DNA from: a bacterium
GTDB taxonomy: Bacteria > Planctomycetota > Planctomycetia > Planctomycetales > Planctomycetaceae
DNA: 64,000 bases
NCBI GenBank assembly: GCA_016125225.1
Contig: WGME01000003.1
Location: 248,001-312,000 of the forward strand
Direction of reading: 5' to 3'
Shown: in pieces, positions 54,793-63,641 of the stretch
Layout of the letters: every line of letters starts with the position of its first letter
Position numbering within the stretch: the first letter of the stretch is position 1
Position numbers and translations under genes: made by a program
Notes under the pieces: model-generated
The model's database searches: none
The model's input: only the letters and a program-made list of their open reading frames with translations
Told to the model about the DNA's origin: nothing

Positions 54793-55085
54793 AGCAGCCC
54801 TTCCTGGACATTCACCCAGATTACCCGATTGCCCCGTTTTGTCACGTCCGTGTGTTTGCCGTTGCAATCGTCAAAGTCGGTCTATTCTTCCTTCTTTGGT
54901 CGGCTAATCGGCGAGCAATTCTTCAAACGATTCTGCTGTCGGTCCGAGGACAGACGGTCGCGAACCATATCGAAAGTAAGAAACGAAGACTAGATCAGAT
55001 GGGGCTGGTCAAAATGAGAACAGCCGGGAACCTGGTGAGGTTTCCGGCTGTTACGAGATCGTTATGTGGTGTTCGCTGGCGGATA
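54793..55085. other. Intergenic region with terminator
   Basis: About 290 bp between two minus-strand genes: it contains the promoter side of the LpoB-like gene and, at 55019-55052, the terminator of the AT-hook-like gene. No coding potential noted. Confidence 0.5.
55019..55052 (-). terminator. Terminator of the basic AT-hook-like gene
   Basis: AACAGCCGG (55019-55027) pairs with CCGGCTGTT (55044-55052); an inner AACC/GGTT extends the stem after one G-T wobble, closing a TGGTGA loop. On the minus strand it is followed by CTCATTTTG. It lies 34 bp after the gene stop. Confidence 0.85.
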
Positions 55086-55433
55086 TCAGGCCAGCTTATC
55101 GATCAGGCTGCGGGCCTTGTCGGCGGAACCGCACTTGATGATCAAACGCAGAGCGAGGTTTTCGAGTTCCAGGTCAGTGGAGACCACGGGGGTTGGTCCA
55201 CTTGTGCGCACGACCCGGGCCACCTTCTTCGAGGGACGACCACGCTTGCCGCGCTTGGCTCCCACTTTGCCCTTGAGGATCTGATGCTTGTAGTTCGCGG
55301 CGGTCGATTCGCTGATTTCGACACCTTGCTCTTTGGCAGCCGCCACAACCTCGGCAGTCTTTGTGATGCCTGAGTTCAGAATATCGGTCACCAGTTGAAT
55401 CTTGGTTTTTCCTGCCGCTGCCGCTTTGGCCAT
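55086..55433 (-). CDS. Basic DNA-binding-like protein with AT-hook-type motif (115 aa)
   Basis: The N-terminal half is a helical domain (LVTDILNSGITKTAEVVAAAKEQGVEISESTAANYKHQILKG) that reads like a small winged-helix or HTH unit: A-x-V-V-A-A-A-K-E-Q-G-V. The centre is strongly basic with KRGKRGRPSKK, whose R-G-R-P core is an AT-hook. The C-terminus is a short amphipathic helix (LRLIIKCGSADKARSLIDKL). I recall similar K/A-rich helix plus AT-hook proteins as a recurrent planctomycete group without assigned function. Cytoplasmic, probably nucleoid-associated; this last point is inference. It has its own terminator and an intergenic region of about 290 bp upstream. Confidence 0.75.
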   Translation of the reverse strand: MAKAAAAGKTKIQLVTDILNSGITKTAEVVAAAKEQGVEISESTAANYKHQILKGKVGAKRGKRGRPSKKVARVVRTSGPTPVVSTDLELENLALRLIIKCGSADKARSLIDKLA

Positions 55434-55720
55434 GTGATTCCTCGTTCGAGTGTTCTAAAGTAAGATGCTGCCGTGAAGTGGGCGACGTTACCGTAAGTGG
55501 CTTCCGAATACAAACTCCGCACTCATGACTTTTTAGTATTTCCGTCCATATAAATACTACGCCGCATCAGTTCACATCTCATATGTACATGACTATCTGA
55601 CATCTGTCGTGTTGATTGTCGCCTATGCCGTGGCAATGACCGTAGGGCGGCAAGGGTTTGTGTATTGTTTTCTATGAATTACCAGTTCCAGACGAGCACT
55701 CTTCAACCCGAGGATCATTA
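55434..55720. other. Divergent promoter region of the AT-hook-like and sulfatase genes
   Basis: About 290 bp, AT-richer than the surroundings around 55520-55600 (TATAAATACTACG, CATATGTACATGAC), a likely place for promoters. The sulfatase open frame extends into it from 55658, but the AGGA-supported ATG is at 55721. No hairpin of note. Confidence 0.5.
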
Positions 55721-57154
55721 ATGGGTGACGCATGTTCCACACCCCGCTATTTGTCTCACTTGCTGCGGTATTGCGTACTCGCATGGGCCGCCCTATGGAT
55801 GCAGTCTCATGCTAAGGCAGCGGAGCGTCTCCCTAACTTTATTGTGATTTTCGCGGACGATCTGGGTTACGCCGATGTGGGCAATTTTGGCGGAGAGCAT
55901 GTCTCAACACCCCACATCGATCGCATGGCGACAGAGGGCTGTCGGCTTACCAGTTTCTATGTGAATCAGGCAGTGTGTTCGGCATCGCGTGCGTCGTTGC
56001 TCACCGGGTGCTATTCCAATCGCGTGAGCATTCTGGGGGCGTTAGGTCCCGAGGTCAAATACGGCCTGCATGATCAGGAAATGACCATTGCCGAAGTTCT
56101 AAAGCCGCGTGGTTATGCCACCGGAATTTTTGGCAAATGGCATTTGGGACATTGGCCACAATTTTTGCCGCGCCAGCAGGGCTTCGATGAATACTTCGGG
56201 CTGCCGTACTCGAATGACATGTGGCCCAGGCATCCGACAGCGAAGTTCCCGGATTTGCCGCTCATCGAAGCGGAACGCATTCTGGAGTACAACCCCGATC
56301 AAACCCAATTGACGACATGGTATACAGAACGTGCCGTGCAATTCATTGAGAAGCACCAGGAACAGCCGTTCTTTTTGTACGTGCCTCATGCCATGCCGCA
56401 TGTGCCGTTATTTGTCTCAGAGAAGTTCGCGGGCCGTGATCCACGAGGATTGTTTGCCGAAGTGATCGCGGAAATCGACTGGTCGGTGGGTGAGATTCTC
56501 CGGGCCGTGCAACGCTGCGGACTCGATGAGCAGACTCTGGTTATCTTTACTTCCGATAACGGCCCGTGGTTATCGTATGGCAACCATGCCGGTTCGGCGG
56601 CTCCCTTGCGGGAAGGCAAAGGGACCTCCTGGGAAGGGGGCGTGCGCGTGCCCTGCGTGGTCCGCTGGCCCGGTCATGTTCCTGCGGGGACGGCATCGAA
56701 CGAACTGTTGGGAACCATCGACATCCTGCCGACAATCGCTCATCTCGCTCAGGCCGATCTGCCGTCCGCAAAGATCGATGGCAAAAATATCTGGCCGGTG
56801 TTGAGCGATCCTGAGAAGGAAAAGTCTCCGCATGAGGTCTTCTGGTTCTACTGGGGAGCCGAGTTGCAGGCGATACGGAGTGGTGATTGGAAACTCCATT
56901 TTCCTCACAGCTATCGCAGCCTGATATCGCCCGGAAAAGACGGACTGCCCGGTCCTTACCAACAACTGCAGACCGAGCTGGCGTTGTACAACCTGCATGA
57001 AGATGTGGGAGAACTCCAGAATCGCGTGGCGGATGAGCCCGACATCGTTCGGCATTTGACGGAACTCGCCGGGCAAGCCCGCCAGGAGTTGGGCGACAGC
57101 CTGACGAAAGTTCGTGGCAACGAGATTCGCCCGGCTGGACAGCTTCAGCGGTAA
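55721..57154 (+). CDS. Secreted arylsulfatase-family protein (Cys-type sulfatase)
   Basis: The ATG at 55721 follows AGGA and starts a signal peptide (LRYCVLAWAALWMQSHAKA). The active-site motif is C-S-A-S-R at Cys86 (QAVCSASRASLLTGC), so the cysteine must be converted to formylglycine by a sulfatase-maturating enzyme. Metal ligands are IFADDLGYADVG (Asp46-Asp47) and IFTSDNGPW. The GKWHLGHWP segment supplies the catalytic Lys/His region. This is the S1 family that releases sulfate from glycans or small sulfate esters, abundant in planctomycetes. Substrate cannot be assigned. 477 aa. Probably periplasmic or extracellular. Confidence 0.92.
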   Translation: MGDACSTPRYLSHLLRYCVLAWAALWMQSHAKAAERLPNFIVIFADDLGYADVGNFGGEHVSTPHIDRMATEGCRLTSFYVNQAVCSASRASLLTGCYSNRVSILGALGPEVKYGLHDQEMTIAEVLKPRGYATGIFGKWHLGHWPQFLPRQQGFDEYFGLPYSNDMWPRHPTAKFPDLPLIEAERILEYNPDQTQLTTWYTERAVQFIEKHQEQPFFLYVPHAMPHVPLFVSEKFAGRDPRGLFAEVIAEIDWSVGEILRAVQRCGLDEQTLVIFTSDNGPWLSYGNHAGSAAPLREGKGTSWEGGVRVPCVVRWPGHVPAGTASNELLGTIDILPTIAHLAQADLPSAKIDGKNIWPVLSDPEKEKSPHEVFWFYWGAELQAIRSGDWKLHFPHSYRSLISPGKDGLPGPYQQLQTELALYNLHEDVGELQNRVADEPDIVRHLTELAGQARQELGDSLTKVRGNEIRPAGQLQR

Positions 57155-57227
57155 TCGGTCATGCTCAAGGCATTGAACGAATGCCACGCGATGATGCTTT
57201 CAGACCTGTTTTGTTGCCGGACCAACC

Positions 57228-60092
57228 ATGCTGCCACGATTACTGATGGGGATCTGCTGCAGCCTGAGTGCGATCGGCGTTGCGCAGGTTAACGAGTTAC
57301 AGGCAGACGATCGCTGGTTCGCACGCTTCACCAATGGCGATGTCATCCACGCCGCCGAGTTGGGAGACTGGTCGGAACCCGGCAGCCGCCCTTCGCTAGC
57401 TGGTCGTGATTTGTTCGACGAGCAAAATCCCGTGCGGCTGCTGCTCGACCAACAGTCGCCAGTGGAACGACCGCAACCCGAGATGTTTGTGGAACTGTTT
57501 GGTGGTGACCGTTTAGTCGGCGAGGTGCTGCAGCATCGGAATGGCAATCCCGACCTCTACGAACATTGGCCGGCGCATCTGCTTGTTCGGACAACAGCGT
57601 CGTTACAACGTCCGGAAGACCCTTACTCGGAAAGTCTGAAAGTCGCCACCCGCTGGCTCAGACGCATCGTCTGGCAAGCGACGACTCACGACCGCTATGT
57701 CCCCGGTACGGTCTGGCTGCGTGACGGCGGTCAAATCGAGTATCGCAGTTTGCGGTGGGGCGATGGCGAACTGTTTCTGCTCACGGCGAATGGACTGCGC
57801 CGGATTGCCTTTGCCGAAATTGCGGAATTGCACTTTCCGATACAAGACGAGTGGCAAGTCTATCTCGAACAGTTGGCCATTCTCACGCCGCGGGTTTCAT
57901 CGCGGCTGCTGCAAATCGAACTCGCGGACGGCAGTCGCCTGACGACATCGCAAGAACGATTCGTCCCGCGTCACTGGGGCGATCGCAAACGGACTGATGC
58001 CTGGTTGCAACTGCTGCAACCGGCGTGGTCGCTCGATCCGTTGTGGGTCCGTTTTCTGAATATCACCAGTTGGACCTGGTTCGATGCTGACCAGCCACCT
58101 CTTTCGTGGGCTACGCCCCAGCGCGTGGAACGAGACCATGTCTTCGGGAGCAGTTGGCAATGGCAACGTGACCGCAGCACGCTGGGCGATCGCCTGCAGA
58201 TTGGCATGTCACCGTTCGTGCGCGGCTTTGGCGTGCATGCCACCACAGATCTGTGGTTTTCATTGCCACCATTTGCAAAACAGATTCGGACTCAAGCCGG
58301 TCTGGATCGCCGCGCCGCAGCCGGGGGGAGTGTGAAGCTGTCGGTGGATGATGCTAGCGGAGCAACGCTGTATCAGAGTGATCCGCTGCATGGATCACAA
58401 GTCGTGATTGATTCGGGTTGGCTCTCTTTGCCAGCCACCGACCAGACATCAACAGCCGTGATGTTCCGGGCCGATATGTTGCGTGAAGCTCGTTCTAACG
58501 GTACTGACCCGTTTGATATTCGTGACATCGTTGATTGGGTCGATCCACAGATTCGCCTGGATCGTGATCTGCTTACCGCTGCCGTGACGGGGGCCTATTC
58601 CAGCAGCTTGCCGGGTTGGTCGGGCTGGAGCCGCCCCGATGGTGCTCCGATAGCACTGATGCTGCGGAATCATCTCGATGAAAGTGACTCGCGGAACCCG
58701 CAGTATCGCCTTGTGGCTGCGCTGACCCAGCCGTATCTGCTGTTGTCGCGCTCGATGCCGGTTACCGAGAGCGATCGCTGGTTCTCACTGGTCCTCAGCC
58801 GGTTCGAAGCCTCGTCGCAACCGACTCTGGTGCAGATCAAAATTGATGGGCGATCGGCCGGGGAATTTGAAGTTCCGATTCGTTACGGCCCGATTGATCC
58901 CGATCCGCTGATGGTCCCGATTCCCTCGGGGCCTCGTCGATCGGTGCAGGTCGATGTTGTGATCTATTCCGGCGGAGCGGAGAGCTTTCTCGATTGTCGG
59001 GGAGTGACCGTCACGGCTGAACGCCCGGGGGTGCACATCGTCTACGACGATGACGCCCGGCGATTGCAGGATGCGGTGGTGGGCCCTGCACTCACGACGA
59101 CAAGCGAAGCCCCCTACTCTGGCCGTGAGTCGCTCCATGTTGCGGCCGGCAGTGTGGAGTTGCCGCAGATCGAGGGTTTGAATGCGGCGTTGGTCGATTT
59201 GCCGAAGTTGGGTCAGTTTCGGTTTCTGACCTTCGCTTGGAAAGGCTCGGAGACGCCGGGACTCATTTTTCGGCTTGCCCATGATGGTCGGTTGGGTGCC
59301 GATATCGCTACTGGTGTGGGCCTGGGGACTCAACAACGCTGGCGACGCATCGAAGACCGTGGGTTACGTCATGCGTTTTCGTACGACATCGGCACCATCA
59401 ATCAGGAATCGCCAGCACCAGTGCGGCTCGACAAAAAAGTTCCCGCTGAGTGGAAGCTGGAAGCTCGCGATGTTGTGGGCGATTTTGGACCGTTGCTTCT
59501 CACCGGGTTGGCCTTCGAATGCCGGGACCCGGGGCAGGCGAATTTTGATGCGATCGCTTTGGCACGCACGCCGCAAGATCTCGATTGGTTGAAGAAACAC
59601 TGGACCGCAGGTGCCGCCACGGCCATTGATCCCCAAAAAGAGCGGCAGGTGCATGGCCGCCCGGATTGCAATCAGGCGATCTCCGAATTCGCCCCCGCCT
59701 TTGCGACACCTGAAGCCCGGCATGGTCTGACCTACAAGCCGGAACATCAGGGACAGGCGGGGAGTTGGCAGACGCATCCCAATGATCGCGACCAACCATT
59801 TGTGCTGCGCACGGTGGTGGCGTTACCAGCCGATCATCCGCAGGAACTCGATCTGCTGGTCTCGCATCTGCCGCAGCACGACTGGTTGCTGCAGGTGCGT
59901 GTGAATGGCGAAACAATCCGGGAAGAGATCATCAACAACGCATTGACCGTGGCACAGCGCGGCTTTGCCAGTCTGCAGGTGGATTTGACTTCCTACCAGG
60001 GGCAAACCGTGCTCCTCGAAGTGCTCAATGCCTCCAACGACTGGTCGCAAGAGTATGCCTACTGGAAGCGTGTGAATTTGCGGGATCGCTAA
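57228..60092 (+). CDS. Large secreted protein with an NPCBM-like carbohydrate-binding domain
   Basis: The protein begins with a leader (LLMGICCSLSAIGVAQV). At about residues 325-430 it has an NPCBM-like domain: GFGVHATTDLWFSLPPFAKQIRTQAGLDRRAAAGGSVKLSV, the V-H-A-x-S/T-x-L pattern of that carbohydrate-binding module. The rest is beta-rich, with ELFGGDRLVGEVLQ and another possible binding module in the last 170 residues (DLLVSHLPQHDWLLQVRVNGETI). No glycosidase or peptidase active site is visible. Located 73 bp after the sulfatase on the same strand; a role in sulfated-polysaccharide use is an inference. 954 aa. Confidence 0.78.
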   Translation: MLPRLLMGICCSLSAIGVAQVNELQADDRWFARFTNGDVIHAAELGDWSEPGSRPSLAGRDLFDEQNPVRLLLDQQSPVERPQPEMFVELFGGDRLVGEVLQHRNGNPDLYEHWPAHLLVRTTASLQRPEDPYSESLKVATRWLRRIVWQATTHDRYVPGTVWLRDGGQIEYRSLRWGDGELFLLTANGLRRIAFAEIAELHFPIQDEWQVYLEQLAILTPRVSSRLLQIELADGSRLTTSQERFVPRHWGDRKRTDAWLQLLQPAWSLDPLWVRFLNITSWTWFDADQPPLSWATPQRVERDHVFGSSWQWQRDRSTLGDRLQIGMSPFVRGFGVHATTDLWFSLPPFAKQIRTQAGLDRRAAAGGSVKLSVDDASGATLYQSDPLHGSQVVIDSGWLSLPATDQTSTAVMFRADMLREARSNGTDPFDIRDIVDWVDPQIRLDRDLLTAAVTGAYSSSLPGWSGWSRPDGAPIALMLRNHLDESDSRNPQYRLVAALTQPYLLLSRSMPVTESDRWFSLVLSRFEASSQPTLVQIKIDGRSAGEFEVPIRYGPIDPDPLMVPIPSGPRRSVQVDVVIYSGGAESFLDCRGVTVTAERPGVHIVYDDDARRLQDAVVGPALTTTSEAPYSGRESLHVAAGSVELPQIEGLNAALVDLPKLGQFRFLTFAWKGSETPGLIFRLAHDGRLGADIATGVGLGTQQRWRRIEDRGLRHAFSYDIGTINQESPAPVRLDKKVPAEWKLEARDVVGDFGPLLLTGLAFECRDPGQANFDAIALARTPQDLDWLKKHWTAGAATAIDPQKERQVHGRPDCNQAISEFAPAFATPEARHGLTYKPEHQGQAGSWQTHPNDRDQPFVLRTVVALPADHPQELDLLVSHLPQHDWLLQVRVNGETIREEIINNALTVAQRGFASLQVDLTSYQGQTVLLEVLNASNDWSQEYAYWKRVNLRDR

Positions 60093-60138
60093 TCAATTGA
60101 TCGACAACGGGATGGACTTGGCGGAAGGTTCGTGGTTT

Positions 60139-61062
60139 ATGAAATGCGCTGTGCGATGGCTGATGGGCTGCTTCGGCTCAGGCATGATTTGTGTTCTGCT
60201 CGTGGGTTGTGGCGGTCAAGCAAAAGATCAGACCCCACAAACCGAGGACCACTCATCGGTCCCGACCGCACCAGCGTTGGTCGACCCCGTGGCAGATGCC
60301 TTCGCCGATCTGAAGACCCGCTTGCTGGCGAAGAATCCGCAACTGTCCGTCGATGCCGTGTTGATGGAACCGCGCGATGGCCAGATTGCGATCCTGGAAT
60401 TGCGCGATGCCGGAGTGACCGATCTTTCACCCCTCACTGGAATGCCGCTCGAAGTTCTCGGATTAGCAGGCAATGCCATCAGCGATCTCACGCCGCTCCG
60501 TGGCATGCCATTGCGGGAACTCGATCTGGAACGAACAACGGTCGCCAACCTGCTCCCCCTGGCTGGGATGCCGTTACAAAGCTTGTGGTTGAATGAAACG
60601 CCCGTCGAAGATTTAACGCCGCTGACGGGTGCTCCGCTCACTCAGTTGAGCCTGCTGGGTACCAAGGTTCGCGACTTATCGCCCTTGCAAGGGGCACCAC
60701 TCGAAAGCCTGTGGTTGAATGACACCGCCGTCACCGATCTCTCACCTTTGGCGCAGTCTCCGCTCGTCAGTCTCACATTGCATCACACCCCGGTTAGCGA
60801 CATCAGCGTGGCTCGCAACTGGCCCACTCTGCAACGGCTGCATCTCGGCGAATCGCAAGTGAGCGATCTGCGGCCGCTGGAAGGACTCCGACTGACACGG
60901 TTGATCATCACGCCAGCGAACATACAACAGGGCATGGATGTCGTCCGCAATATGAACACGCTCCGCGAACTCGATATCGAATTCCGCGAACCCCGCCCGT
61001 GGCCTCCCGAGGAATTCTGGCAGAAGTACGATGCCGGGGAACTCACTTCGGCGGCGCAATGA
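60139..61062 (+). CDS. Leucine-rich-repeat lipoprotein
   Basis: ATG 60139 is preceded by GGAAGG; the leader ends VLLVGC, placing the lipid Cys at residue 24. Eight LRR units of 21 residues follow (about 108-275), with a recurring core such as DLSPLTGMPLEVLGL and DLTPLRGMPLRELDL. The 21-residue period is shorter than the common 22-24. Such LRR proteins are numerous in planctomycetes and bind proteins or glycans on the surface. It lies downstream of the large NPCBM protein, and its stop is 7 bp from the stop of the convergent DUF4159 gene. 307 aa. Confidence 0.85.
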   Translation: MKCAVRWLMGCFGSGMICVLLVGCGGQAKDQTPQTEDHSSVPTAPALVDPVADAFADLKTRLLAKNPQLSVDAVLMEPRDGQIAILELRDAGVTDLSPLTGMPLEVLGLAGNAISDLTPLRGMPLRELDLERTTVANLLPLAGMPLQSLWLNETPVEDLTPLTGAPLTQLSLLGTKVRDLSPLQGAPLESLWLNDTAVTDLSPLAQSPLVSLTLHHTPVSDISVARNWPTLQRLHLGESQVSDLRPLEGLRLTRLIITPANIQQGMDVVRNMNTLRELDIEFREPRPWPPEEFWQKYDAGELTSAAQ

Positions 61063-61069
61063 CCTGCGG

Positions 61070-63490
61070 CTATTTCGCCTGCTCTTCGGGTAAGCGCAGG
61101 TCTTGCAGCAGGGCATACAGCACGATGTTCGTGGCCAGCTTCACGGCGTCTTCCGGCAGGTAGCCTTCGCAACTCAAGGTTGCCTGGCGTTCCAGGGCAC
61201 AACTGATGTCGTACTTGCTGTAGATCACCACATACCGGCCATCGATTTCGACCCCTTCCAAGAGCGGTTCCACTTCGCGAATGGTGGTGGTGAGCGGGGC
61301 ATTGGGATTGGAGTTATCGATCGCCCGGCGACGGACTCGTCGCACATCTCGACCTACGGCTTCACTGAAAAGTTCGTGCGTCACGGGAATCGGCTGCAGG
61401 GGATGATCGGGATACATCGTGGCGATCAGCTCGCGGAAACTGCGATCAAAGGGCACGGCGCCGCAACAGGCGTCAGCAAAGAGCACGCCTCCTCGCGAGA
61501 GATGCAGCTTCAATTGCAACTGCTCTTCGGCCGTCAGTTTGAACCGCGTCCGTCCATGCATGTAAAGCAGCGGATACTGGAAGAGATTCGGATCGTCGGC
61601 GGGCAAATCTTTGGGTTGTACCGCCGCGGTGAGTCCGACCGTGTCATTCAGCGCCAACAGCAGATTCTTTAATGCCCGCGGTGCCGCATTCCATTGCCCG
61701 GTGTGCTTAATCTGCGCGACCTGTAACAGCCCCCGTTCGACGGCATCGAGCGCGACTTCCTCGGGGCGTTTCTTCGGAGCATCGAGCGATTGTGGCGGTT
61801 CGCGGCCGGTTGCATAAGCCGCGATGTTCACACCAATTTGCATCGCGCGAATAATGCGGGCCTTCAATTGCGGATTGCGTTTCGGCGGATCGTGTCTCCG
61901 CCAGTATCCCCAGAGGCAGCCCAGGTCTTCCGGACTGTAGATGACCGCCGTCCGACACCCGACATCGACGCCGTACAACGGCACGCCCTCGGGCTGCAGC
62001 AAATGCTCGCTGCGATAGACCGGGTGATCGGCGGTCAGAGGTTTAAGCTCCCCTTCACCCGGGGGCAACATCTCGGTCAGCAAGGCCCGCAGGCTCTCTT
62101 CAAAGGCGGCATTCTGACAGGTCGGCGACGCCAGAATGAAGCCTCCCTGATAAAGATATTCCTTCAGCAGGCTGCGTTCTTCCGCCGAGAATTGCAGAGG
62201 TTCTGAACCGGTCAAATAAAGGATCGGGGCCTGCAGCAGGGCATCGACCCCGTTGCTCTTGAGTGCCTTCTGCAGGTCGACTTCCTGCGTGGTTAAGAGA
62301 TTCGGCCAATGGGGCAATCCGCTGATGTGCTCTGCCAAGTTGCGATGATCGCGCGGGTGCTGATTCCAATCCTGTCCCTCCACCTCCAACGGCCGTGTGG
62401 GATCGCGCGGCCCATACTTCAACTTACTGATCAGGATGGGAGCGAGACCTTTGGAGAGAAACAGCAATGATAACGCCGTTCCCACCACCGGCCGATTTTC
62501 TTCCGAGCCGACTCCTACCCAGGACTGATCACGCGGAGTTTGAATTTGCAGCAGGAACTCTGCCCCTTCGCGATACCAGTCGTGATCTCCGAAGAAGCGA
62601 TGCCCGGACAGTCGACCGGCCCGCTCGATGCCGTACACATAGTACAGCAGCCAGGTACCGGAACCGGGGTTGTGACCCACGGCGAAATGATTGGCCAGCC
62701 AGCGTATGCCTCGTTCCAATGCCGGGTTGGGCTCATCCTTCTGACAGCAGGGAGGCGTGCCATCGGCCATGACGCCCTGATCGGTCTTCAGGTGGTAATC
62801 GATAATGGTCAGACTGGCGACACCCGCGACGGTCATGCTGCCTGTGCTGGATTGGGCACCGCCATAATCCCAACCGCCATCGGCATTCTGCAGGCTTTCC
62901 CAATACTGCTTCGAACGCAGCCAGACCTGCCGATCAATCGGGACACCCGCTTCCGCGGCTTCGTGCAAACCGAGAATGGCGAACTGCGTGTTACTCGGGT
63001 CGGCGATGCCGTTAGGATTCGCGCCATAAGACCAGGCCCCCGCGCGTGGACCACCCGAGTTTTGTGCTGCTTCCAGCCATTGAGCAAGCGACGAAATCCT
63101 TGCCGCGTCCGAGACTGTGGGATCTTTGGCTGCGGCAAAAGCCATCAGCATCAATGAATTGTCATAGGTCTTGTCGAGTTCGCTAATGCGGCGTTTCCGC
63201 AGATAGTCCAAAGCCCTGCGGACCGGCGGATCGCGGAAAGTCATCCCACTGTTGAGCAGGGACATCACCGTGAGACTGGTGACGCCGATCGGGTGATTCC
63301 CGTCACTGCCGTCTTCTTCATTCGACCACGACCCGTTGGCACGTTGCCGGGAAACCAGAAACCGCTTTCCCCCTTCCAGAGACCGCAAGACCACCTCGGC
63401 AGTCAAATCGGCACCATCAACGGAGACGGCCATCCCCAGCCAAAGGGCTAGTCCCCACGGCAGACCGCGAACCAGCCTTTGCGTTATCAT
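61070..63490 (-). CDS. Secreted terpene-cyclase-fold / DUF4159 protein
   Basis: After a leader (WGLALWLGMAVSVDGA) residues about 30-360 form alpha/alpha-barrel repeats resembling squalene-hopene-cyclase/prenyltransferase units (NGSWSNEED, NADGGWDYGG, GSGTWLLYYVYGIERAGRL). No DxDD catalytic motif is seen, so cyclase activity is unlikely. Two DUF4159 domains follow (about 400-540 and 620-790): LQAPILYLTGSEPLQFSAEE with GGFILASPTC, and YPLLYMHGRTRFKLTAEEQ with GGVLFADACC. This is a well-known planctomycete architecture, usually linked with BatA/MoxR-type genes; the first gene of this window is of that type, but 61 kb away. 806 aa. Confidence 0.87.
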   Translation of the reverse strand: MITQRLVRGLPWGLALWLGMAVSVDGADLTAEVVLRSLEGGKRFLVSRQRANGSWSNEEDGSDGNHPIGVTSLTVMSLLNSGMTFRDPPVRRALDYLRKRRISELDKTYDNSLMLMAFAAAKDPTVSDAARISSLAQWLEAAQNSGGPRAGAWSYGANPNGIADPSNTQFAILGLHEAAEAGVPIDRQVWLRSKQYWESLQNADGGWDYGGAQSSTGSMTVAGVASLTIIDYHLKTDQGVMADGTPPCCQKDEPNPALERGIRWLANHFAVGHNPGSGTWLLYYVYGIERAGRLSGHRFFGDHDWYREGAEFLLQIQTPRDQSWVGVGSEENRPVVGTALSLLFLSKGLAPILISKLKYGPRDPTRPLEVEGQDWNQHPRDHRNLAEHISGLPHWPNLLTTQEVDLQKALKSNGVDALLQAPILYLTGSEPLQFSAEERSLLKEYLYQGGFILASPTCQNAAFEESLRALLTEMLPPGEGELKPLTADHPVYRSEHLLQPEGVPLYGVDVGCRTAVIYSPEDLGCLWGYWRRHDPPKRNPQLKARIIRAMQIGVNIAAYATGREPPQSLDAPKKRPEEVALDAVERGLLQVAQIKHTGQWNAAPRALKNLLLALNDTVGLTAAVQPKDLPADDPNLFQYPLLYMHGRTRFKLTAEEQLQLKLHLSRGGVLFADACCGAVPFDRSFRELIATMYPDHPLQPIPVTHELFSEAVGRDVRRVRRRAIDNSNPNAPLTTTIREVEPLLEGVEIDGRYVVIYSKYDISCALERQATLSCEGYLPEDAVKLATNIVLYALLQDLRLPEEQAK

Positions 63491-63641
63491 GCGCTCATCC
63501 CCTCTGCAGCTTGCGACTACCGCATCATAACTCGGAAGGAAAGTTGACTGCGAGGGGAGCGGCGACTTTGTGCCGGGGGAATGTGCCGGTTGCCGGTTCT
63601 TTCCCCATATTCCGATTAGATTCTCCAGTGTTCAGTGACTG

